DNA from: Coriobacteriaceae bacterium
GTDB lineage: Bacteria; Actinomycetota; Coriobacteriia; Anaerosomatales; D1FN1-002
DNA length: 16,173 nucleotides
Direction: 5' to 3'
Assembly (NCBI GenBank): GCA_013824215.1
Contig: PNNM01000018.1
Coordinates: forward strand, 1-16,173
Under the pieces are notes generated by a model, which did not search any database, was not told the origin of the DNA, and saw only the letters and a list, made by a program, of their open reading frames with translations. Numbering within the stretch: position 1 is the first letter of the stretch; the number at the start of each line of letters is the position of its first letter. Shown piece by piece: positions 9,335-16,173 of this stretch. The translations under genes were made by a program, and so were the position numbers.

Positions 9335-9340
9335 CCTCGG
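9335..9340 (+). promoter_or_regulatory. Possible -10 box (TATGCT) for the small DUF6941-like gene
   Basis: A TATGCT hexamer (4/6 match to TATAAT) sits 24 nt before the ATG at 9365, in the 77-nt gap after glnD. No good -35 is seen; the upstream stretch is a GC-rich run including GGCCGCGGCC (9294-9303). Read-through from glnD remains possible. Confidence 0.25.
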
Positions 9341-9364
9341 CCGCACAAGGACCGAAGGGGCCTC

Positions 9365-9778
9365 ATGGAGATCAAGCTCGCAGTGCTGGCCGACTACGCC
9401 GCAATCACCGACCAGGGCAAACTCGTCCTCGGCGGGGTCTTCGACACCCTGATCCTCTCCCGGCTCCCCGGCGTACACCCGCAGATGGCGGTCGCCGTGC
9501 GCATGTCGGCGAGCACGGGCGAGGGCACGAAACACGCGCTCACGCTGCGGCTCGTGGACCCGGAAGGCGCCGACGTCGTCCCGCCGATCGAGGGCGCTCT
9601 GGAGTTCCGGAGCGCCGGTACCCTGCCCGGCGCGGGCGCGCAGGTGGTGCTGCACCTCAACCAGATCGAGTTCCGTGCCGAGGGTGCCTACCGTTTCGAG
9701 ATCCTCGTGGACGGCCACCCGATCGGCTCGATCGATCTGTCAGTCCACCTGACCGCGCCTCAGACGCCGCGCCACTGA
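9365..9778 (+). CDS. Small conserved protein, DUF6941-like
   Basis: 137 residues of unknown function. The N-terminus MEIKLAVLADYAAITDQGKLVLGGVFDTL, the phrase LPGVHPQMAVAVRM, and alternating strands up to GAYRFEILVDGHPIGSIDLSVHLTA fit my recollection of the DUF6941 family: small all-beta cytoplasmic proteins with a GKL...G.FD.. start. No signal peptide, membrane segment or catalytic motif is visible. ATG at 9365 is preferred over the upstream ATG at 9326 because similarity begins at MEIKLAVLAD and AAGGGG lies 4 nt upstream. It follows glnD on the same strand but may have its own promoter, so a nitrogen-related role is not implied. The gene is well coded (strong third-position GC), so I regard it as real; the family name is moderately certain. 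Confidence 0.78.
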   Translation: MEIKLAVLADYAAITDQGKLVLGGVFDTLILSRLPGVHPQMAVAVRMSASTGEGTKHALTLRLVDPEGADVVPPIEGALEFRSAGTLPGAGAQVVLHLNQIEFRAEGAYRFEILVDGHPIGSIDLSVHLTAPQTPRH

Positions 9779-9780
9779 CG

Positions 9781-9793
9781 GAGGGCGGCCCTC
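9781..9793. terminator. Short hairpin between convergent genes
   Basis: GAGGG-CGG-CCCTC forms a 5-bp GC-rich stem in the 13-nt space between the plus-strand stop (9778) and the minus-strand stop codon (9792-9794). Its location between two converging genes suits a bidirectional terminator, but the stem is short and no T-tract follows on either strand. Confidence 0.3.
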
Positions 9794-12452
9794 ACACCAG
9801 GCGCAGCCGTACCGTGCTGACGCCCGAGTCACCCGGCTCGACCTCGAAGCCCAGTTCCTCGACGACCTGCAGCATCCGCCGGTTGTCGGACAGCACGTAG
9901 CCGTCGATCTGCGTCAGCCCCTTGTCCTGCGCGATGCCGATGAGGACGTCGGTGAGCTTGAAGCCGAGGCCTCTGCCCTGGTAGTCGTCGTGCACGACCA
10001 CCGCGAACTCGGCGTGCTGCCGCTCCGCCTCGCACTGGAGCCGCCCCACGCCGATCAGGCGCTTCTTCCGGCCCTTGGTGACCTCGGCGACGATGGCCAT
10101 CTCACGGTCGTAGTCGATGTTGGTGAAGCGCACGAGCATCTCGTGGCTGATCTCCCCGACGTTTTCGAAGAAGCGGCCCTTCAGCGTCTCCTCTGACATG
10201 CTGGCGAGCATGTCGCGCTCCATCGGCTCGTCTTCCGGGCGTATCGGCCGAAGCAGCACGTCGGTGCCGTCGGAGAGCTTCCACGGCATGACGTAGCGGG
10301 TCGGGTACGGCGTGATGACCAGGTGCGGGTACTTCGGCGCGCCGGCCATGACGTCCTCGTCGATGATGATCCGTGCGTCCACCGCGCACGCGTGGCCGCC
10401 GGCCACCACGAGCGGGTTGATGTCGATCTCGGCGATCTCGGGGAAGTCGACGACGATGTTGGAGAGCACGGTGGCGATCTCCTCGAGCTCGCTCAGGTCA
10501 GGCGGCTCGACGCCGCTGGGCGGCGACGTCATCGCCCGAAAGATGCGCGTCTCCTCCATCATCCGCCGCGCGAGCGTCTGGTTGAGCGGCGGCAGGCCGA
10601 CCGCGAAGTCGGCGAGGCCCTCGGCCCCCACCCCGCCCGCCCCGAAGACGATCACCGACCCGAACTGCCAGTCCTTCTTCATCCCCAGGATCAGCTCGTA
10701 GTCCACCTGGCGGATCATCCGCTGCACCGACACGCCATGCACATGCGCCTTCGGCGCCGCCTTGGCCACCCGCTCCAGCAGGCGCGGATACGCGCGGGTC
10801 AGGTCCTCGGGCGAGCACACGCCGGTCTCGACCCCGCCGACCGCGCTCTTGTGGGTGATGTCGGGCGAGACGATCTTCAGGACCAGCGGGTAGCCGAGCC
10901 GCTCGCCCAGCTTCAGCGCGTCCTCGAGGTCGTTCGTGAGGGTCTGCCTGGTCACGGGGATGCCGTAGGTGGTGATGAACCGCTTCGACTCCTCCTCGGA
11001 GAGCACCTTGCGTCCCGAGTCGACGACCCGGCGCAGCAGCGCCCTCAGGTTGTTCTTCGGAGGCGCCACGTCGATCGGCTGCTCGCCGGGCGTCTCGTAG
11101 AGCAGCTCGAGGTTGCGCGCGTAGCGGTACATGCTCAGGTAGGTCCTCACCGCGTGCTCGGGAGCGTCGTAGCAGGGCACCCCCGCCGCTTGGAAGATCG
11201 ACCTGCCCTTCTCGACCGACTCCCCGCCCATAAGCACGGTGACCACGGGCTTGCGCGCCGTCTTCACGAGCGCCGAGACCCTGGCGGCCATCTCGTCGGG
11301 ACGCGCGTTGCCCTGCGGCGTGTAGATGAGGAGGATGCCCTTGACGCCGGTGTCCTTCAGGCACGCGCCAACCGCCGCCTCGAACCTCTCGCTCGGGGCG
11401 TCCCCCAGCACGTCGATGGGGTTGCCGTGGCTCCAGTAGGGCGGCAGCGCCTCGTCGAGCGCCGCCATCGACGCCTCCGAAAGGTCGGCCAGCCGGCCTC
11501 CCATCTCGATCAAGGCGTCGGTCGCCATGACGCCGAGGCCGCCGGCGTTGGTCACGATCGCGACGTCCGGCCCGAGCGGCAGCCGATGGGAGTCGAGCAC
11601 CTCGGCGGCGCGGAACAGCTCGGAGACCTCCCTCACGCGCACGATGCCGACGCGTTTGAACGCCGCCTCGTAGACCTCGTCCCCGCCGGCCATCGAACCG
11701 GTGTGCGACAGCGCCGCCTGGGCGCTCTCGGAATAGCGGCCCGGCTTCATCACGATGATCGGCTTGCTGCGCGCGAAGCTCCTGGCCGCGCTCATGAAGC
11801 GACGTGCGTCGCCGACGCTCTCCATGTAGATGAGGATCGACCGCGTGTGGGGGTCCGAGCCCAGGAAGTCGACCAGGTCTGCGAAGTCCACGTCGACCAT
11901 GGCGCCAACCGAGGCGAACAGCGAGAAGCCCACGTGCGAGCCGATGGCCCAGTCGAGCATGCCGGTCCCGAGCGCCCCGCTCTGCGAGATGAGCGCCACG
12001 TTGCCGGGCTCGGGCTGGACGGTGAGGAAGGAGGCGTTCAGGCCCACGCTCGGGCGGATGATGCCGAGGCAGTTCGGGCCGATCACGCGCATCGGGTACT
12101 TCGCGAGGATCTTGCGGACCTTGTTCTCGAGCGCCTGGCCCGTCTTCCCGGTCTCGCCGAAGCCGGCCGAGATGACGATGGCGCCGTGGACTCCCGCTTT
12201 GGCGCACTCCTCGAGGACCTCGGGCACCGTCGCCGCCGGCGTGGCGACCACGGCGAGGTCCACGTGCTCGTGCACCGCGCCGATCGAGGGTCGCGTCTTG
12301 AGGCCGAGCACGCTCGAATGCTTGGGGTTGACCGGGATGATCGTCCGGTCCGAAGAGCGCCTCAGGTTCTCGAGGATGGTGCGGCCTATGGCGCCCTCGC
12401 GCGCCGTGGCGCCTATGAGCGCGATGGTCTTGGGGTCCAGCAGGGTCCGCAT
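9792..12452 (-). CDS. pat: NDP-forming acyl-CoA synthetase/GNAT fusion, Pat-like lysine acetyltransferase
   Basis: 886 residues, the same architecture and about the same length as enteric Pat/PatZ, which acetylates and inactivates Acs. Domains in order: CoA-binding Rossmann fold (1-135; ALIGATAREGAIGRTI), succinyl-CoA-ligase-like domains (~150-460), ATP-grasp (~480-700; KIVSPDITHKSAVGGVETGV) and C-terminal GNAT (~725-886) with the acetyl-CoA loop QGRGLG (825-830) and the likely catalytic Glu815 in AEFAVVV. Unlike enteric Pat, the phospho-histidine site is intact (His250 in SHTGSMAGG), as is the ATP-grasp His534, so ADP-forming acyl-CoA synthetase activity may remain. ATG at 12452 has GGGGAG 7 nt upstream. 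It is third in the acs operon, 30 nt after the SHOCT gene, which strongly suggests Acs as a target. The substrate of the synthetase half is unknown. Confidence 0.91.
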   Translation of the reverse strand: MRTLLDPKTIALIGATAREGAIGRTILENLRRSSDRTIIPVNPKHSSVLGLKTRPSIGAVHEHVDLAVVATPAATVPEVLEECAKAGVHGAIVISAGFGETGKTGQALENKVRKILAKYPMRVIGPNCLGIIRPSVGLNASFLTVQPEPGNVALISQSGALGTGMLDWAIGSHVGFSLFASVGAMVDVDFADLVDFLGSDPHTRSILIYMESVGDARRFMSAARSFARSKPIIVMKPGRYSESAQAALSHTGSMAGGDEVYEAAFKRVGIVRVREVSELFRAAEVLDSHRLPLGPDVAIVTNAGGLGVMATDALIEMGGRLADLSEASMAALDEALPPYWSHGNPIDVLGDAPSERFEAAVGACLKDTGVKGILLIYTPQGNARPDEMAARVSALVKTARKPVVTVLMGGESVEKGRSIFQAAGVPCYDAPEHAVRTYLSMYRYARNLELLYETPGEQPIDVAPPKNNLRALLRRVVDSGRKVLSEEESKRFITTYGIPVTRQTLTNDLEDALKLGERLGYPLVLKIVSPDITHKSAVGGVETGVCSPEDLTRAYPRLLERVAKAAPKAHVHGVSVQRMIRQVDYELILGMKKDWQFGSVIVFGAGGVGAEGLADFAVGLPPLNQTLARRMMEETRIFRAMTSPPSGVEPPDLSELEEIATVLSNIVVDFPEIAEIDINPLVVAGGHACAVDARIIIDEDVMAGAPKYPHLVITPYPTRYVMPWKLSDGTDVLLRPIRPEDEPMERDMLASMSEETLKGRFFENVGEISHEMLVRFTNIDYDREMAIVAEVTKGRKKRLIGVGRLQCEAERQHAEFAVVVHDDYQGRGLGFKLTDVLIGIAQDKGLTQIDGYVLSDNRRMLQVVEELGFEVEPGDSGVSTVRLRLV

Positions 12453-12482
12453 CTTCCAGCTCCCCGGTCGGGTGGCGATGGA

Positions 12483-12719
12483 TCAGCTGCCGAGCGTTCG
12501 CATGATCTCCTCGTACTGCTCCTTGGTGATCTCGCCGGCCGCGTAGCGCCTGCGCGCCTCGAGCAATGCGGGGTCGCCGTCGACCGCGACCTTCGCCTTC
12601 GGTGCGTCCCCACCTGCCCGGTACAGCGTCCACGCGAACCAGGCGAGCACCGCGGTCGGTCCGAAGAGGAGCAGCGCTATGACGATGATGATGACGAGCT
12701 CGGTCCCACCCATGCCCAC
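12483..12719 (-). CDS. Small membrane protein with C-terminal SHOCT domain
   Basis: 78 residues between acs and the Pat-like gene on the same strand. One N-terminal membrane segment (about residues 7-30, LVIIIVIALLLFGPTAVLAW) is followed by a short linker and a C-terminal SHOCT helix pair, LLEARRRYAAGEITKEQYEEIMRTL (52-76), a short module usually found at protein ends and of poorly known, probably oligomerising, function. The start is GTG at 12719 (an alternative ATG lies two codons in); GAGGGGGG lies about 9 nt before the GTG, and the acs stop is 18 nt upstream. Operon position suggests a link with acetate uptake or Acs control at the membrane, but this is speculation; SHOCT proteins occur beside many unrelated genes. 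Confidence 0.82.
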   Translation of the reverse strand: MGMGGTELVIIIVIALLLFGPTAVLAWFAWTLYRAGGDAPKAKVAVDGDPALLEARRRYAAGEITKEQYEEIMRTLGS

Positions 12720-12737
12720 CGCGTCGCGCCCCCCTCG

Positions 12738-14732
<1,995 letters not shown>

Positions 14733-14762
14733 GCGGCTCCTCCCCCCGCTCGTCGAGATGCG

Positions 14763-14792
14763 TTCCCCACGGTTTGTACCCTCGCGTATACT
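14763..14792 (+). promoter_or_regulatory. Candidate larE promoter in the acs-larE divergent region
   Basis: Plus-strand TATACT (5/6 match, 14787-14792) lies 34 nt before the larE GTG; the matching -35 is poor (TTCCCC at 14763-14768, 18-nt spacer). The 94-nt region 14733-14826 must also hold the acs promoter, and the palindromic GTATAC core could serve as part of a minus-strand -10 (TATACG), so the two genes may compete for polymerase. I saw no convincing minus-strand -35. Confidence 0.35.
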
Positions 14793-14826
14793 CGTGTTCC
14801 CCGCAAGCGCCGCACAAGGAGAGACG

Positions 14827-15651
14827 GTGGGAGACCCGGCGCTCAAGTACGACATGCTGCTGTCCCGTCTGCGCAACCTCGCCAGCGTGCTTGTGGCGTA
14901 CTCGGGGGGGACCGATTCGACCCTGCTGGCGTTCGCCGGCCACGCGGTGCTCGGCGACCGCGTGCTCGCGGCGCTGGCGCTCTCGGACATGTTCCCGATG
15001 AGCGAGGTCGAGGCGGCGCGCACCACCGCGCGGCAGCTCAACCTGCGGATGGTCGAGGTCGAGACCTACGAGCTCGCCGACCCGCGCTTCCGCGCCAACG
15101 ACAACGACCGTTGCTACCACTGCAAGGCCGAGCTGTTCTCGCTGCTGAGGACCGTGGCCGACTCCAAGGGGATGCGCTGGGTGGTGGATGGCAGCAACGT
15201 CGACGACCTGGCCGACCACCGTCCGGGCCGGCGGGCCGCACGCGAGTACAACGTGGTCAGCCCGCTCCAGGACGTCGGCATGAACAAGGGTGACGTGCGC
15301 GAGATCTCGCGCATGCTCGGCCTCCCCACCGCCGAGAAGCCCTCGATGGCCTGTCTCGCCTCGCGCTTCCCGTACGGCCAGGCCATCACCGAGGACGTGC
15401 TCCAGCGCGTCACCTCCGCCGAGGACAACGTGCGCTCGCTCGGCTTCCACCAGTTCCGCGTCCGCGCTCACGGCGAGGTGGCGCGCCTCGAGGTCGACCC
15501 GGGTGAGATGCAGCGGGCCTGGGAGATGCGCGTGGAACTGGCCGCCGCGATGCGCGGCGCGGGCTTCACCTACGTGACACAGGACCTCGAGGGCTACCGC
15601 ACCGGGTCGCTCAACGAGGTCCTTCCGAGTGCGGAGCGCTGCCAGAGCTAG
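14827..15651 (+). CDS. larE: ATP-dependent sacrificial sulfur transferase LarE
   Basis: 274 residues, near the 276 of characterised LarE. LarE adenylates the pyridinium biscarboxylate carboxyls and donates sulfur while building the nickel-pincer nucleotide of lactate racemase and related enzymes. Seen: PP-loop VAYSGGTDSTLLA (23-35), RCYHCKAELF with Cys96/Cys99, GSNVDDLADHRPGRRAA (122-138), and KPSMACLASRFPYG with Cys176, matching the sacrificial sulfur cysteine of single-cysteine LarE. GTG at 14827 is chosen over upstream codons because AAGGAG (14816-14821) is 5 nt away and the family N-terminus begins here. larA, larB and larC are absent from the window, so the partners must lie elsewhere. 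Apparently monocistronic and divergent from acs. Confidence 0.94.
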   Translation: MGDPALKYDMLLSRLRNLASVLVAYSGGTDSTLLAFAGHAVLGDRVLAALALSDMFPMSEVEAARTTARQLNLRMVEVETYELADPRFRANDNDRCYHCKAELFSLLRTVADSKGMRWVVDGSNVDDLADHRPGRRAAREYNVVSPLQDVGMNKGDVREISRMLGLPTAEKPSMACLASRFPYGQAITEDVLQRVTSAEDNVRSLGFHQFRVRAHGEVARLEVDPGEMQRAWEMRVELAAAMRGAGFTYVTQDLEGYRTGSLNEVLPSAERCQS

Positions 15652-15869
15652 GAGCGGCGCCCGCGAGACACCTGTTACGCGGACCGCATGACAACGGACC
15701 CCGAGGCCGCTACCTCGTACGACTGCAGGAGCGCAGGTTGTTACACGGACAGGAATCGCGGCACTAAGGGATTACACTGTCCGCATAATCACTGTTCGAA
15801 CCAACATCCGCAGGCGTGGCCGGCGTGTCAGCGTGGGGCGTACTATGGAGTCAATAGCCCGATGACAGC
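15652..15869. repeat. Spacer with TGTTACrCGGAC direct repeats and a CGGACAG/CTGTCCG inverted repeat
   Basis: The ~230-nt gene-free spacer after larE has lower GC than its surroundings. It contains TGTTACGCGGAC (15673-15684) and TGTTACACGGAC (15739-15750), 66 bp apart; a lone CGGAC (15695-15699); and an inverted repeat CGGACAG (15746-15752) / CTGTCCG (15777-15783) with a 24-nt centre, both arms next to TTACAC (15741-15746 and 15772-15777). This resembles the sub-terminal repeats of an insertion-sequence end or multi-site operator DNA. No transposase fragment is visible. A 62-codon open frame here has no coding character. Confidence 0.5.
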
Positions 15870-15882
15870 GAGGTGAGCCGCG

Positions 15883-16107
15883 ATGACCATCGATGAACTC
15901 AAGCGCGAGGCGCTTCAGCTCGACGCTTCGAAGCGAGCGAGCCTCGCCCGCGATCTCCTCGTGAGCCTCGACGACCTCTCGGAGGCTGAAGTCGAGCGAC
16001 TCTGGCTCGAAGAGGCTGTCCGTCGCGACGAGGAGATGGCTTCGGGCAAGGTGCAGCCCATCCCCATGGATGAGGTGTTCGCGGAGCTGCGGGCTACTCG
16101 CAAGTGA
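15883..16107 (+). CDS. Addiction-module antitoxin, unstable-antitoxin family
   Basis: 74 residues, a typical length for this family of short, mostly helical antitoxins (stabilisation protein/addiction module component, Unstab_antitox type). The sequence MTIDELKREALQLDASKRASLARDLLVSLDD followed by SEAEVERLWLEEAVRRDEEMASGKVQPIPMDEVFAELRA is characteristic: helical N-terminal half, W.EEA.RR.E.....G....P..EVF..LR in the second. The ATG at 15883 has GAGGTGAG (15870-15877) just upstream. Its stop overlaps the start of a RelE/ParE-type toxin as GTGA. The protein should bind and block that toxin; how the operon is regulated is not clear, but the repeats upstream could be involved. Confidence 0.87.
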   Translation: MTIDELKREALQLDASKRASLARDLLVSLDDLSEAEVERLWLEEAVRRDEEMASGKVQPIPMDEVFAELRATRK

Positions 16108-16173
16108 GTCCGCGTCCTGGCTTCCATCCGGATGCCAAGCGCGAGATGCGTGAGGCGGCGGACTTCTACGACT
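16104..16173 (+). CDS. RelE/ParE-family toxin (N-terminal fragment, cut by window end)
   Basis: Only the first 23 codons are present: GTG at 16104 gives a protein beginning SPRPGFHPDAKREMREAADFY, where FHP.A..E...A..FY is the standard opening of RelE/ParE toxins that pair with the unstable-antitoxin family. The GTG overlaps the antitoxin stop by 4 nt. Whether it is an mRNA interferase (RelE) or a gyrase poison (ParE), and whether the gene is intact, cannot be judged here. Confidence 0.77.
   Translation, partial: MSPRPGFHPDAKREMREAADFYD

Noticed and set aside
15688..15876. A 62-codon open frame with several Cys/His residues
   Set aside because: It lies over the repeat-bearing spacer, has no GC-rich third-position bias or ribosome site, and the Cys/His spacing fits no zinc motif I know.

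Overview
High-GC chromosomal DNA with dense gene packing, 4-nt gene overlaps, frequent GTG/TTG starts and very long antisense shadow ORFs. The gene order amt-glnB(glnK)-glnD, a CxxH variant in the first UvrA zinc module and the strong codon bias suggest an Actinomycetota lineage. A Coriobacteriia-like or other non-Streptomyces group is possible, but that placement is inference. I saw no rRNA, tRNA, CRISPR array or complete insertion sequence. The longest gene-free stretch is about 230 nt.

Layout. (1) 1-2620, minus: uvrA (nucleotide excision repair), missing its C-terminus at the left edge. (2) 2710-5217, minus: two toxin-antitoxin modules in tandem. One is a type IV AbiEi/AbiEii pair; the other is a type II AbrB-fold antitoxin plus PIN-domain toxin (VapBC-like). 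Each has its own promoter with a candidate operator. (3) 5404-9287, plus: a nitrogen-sensing operon of ammonium channel Amt, PII protein and the PII-modifying enzyme GlnD. (4) 9365-9778, plus: a small DUF6941-like protein. (5) 9792-14732, minus: an acetate operon in the order acs, a small membrane SHOCT protein, and a large protein that joins an NDP-forming acyl-CoA synthetase module to a GNAT acetyltransferase (Pat-like). (6) 14827-15651, plus and divergent from acs: larE, a sacrificial sulfur transferase for the nickel-pincer cofactor. (7) 15652-16173: a repeat-bearing spacer, then a third toxin-antitoxin pair (unstable-antitoxin family plus RelE/ParE toxin), cut by the right edge.

How the parts work together. 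Amt imports ammonium, PII reports nitrogen status and blocks or releases Amt, and GlnD modifies PII; all three lie in one transcription unit. Acs activates acetate to acetyl-CoA through acetyl-AMP, and the Pat-like protein is positioned to switch Acs off by acetylating its conserved C-terminal lysine, which is present here (K623). The Pat-like protein also keeps both histidines used by ADP-forming acetyl-CoA synthetases, so it may retain synthetase activity. All three toxin genes start with a non-ATG codon that overlaps the antitoxin stop by four bases, which suggests shared translational restraint of the toxins.

The most unusual non-coding signals are three CCTTAC repeats at an exact 20-bp period over the vapB-like promoter, a perfect 15-bp palindrome over the abiEi promoter, and TGTTACrCGGAC repeats with a CGGACAG/CTGTCCG inverted repeat after larE. 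I did not identify a clearly new system; these regulatory elements and the synthetase/acetyltransferase pairing are the best candidates for follow-up.
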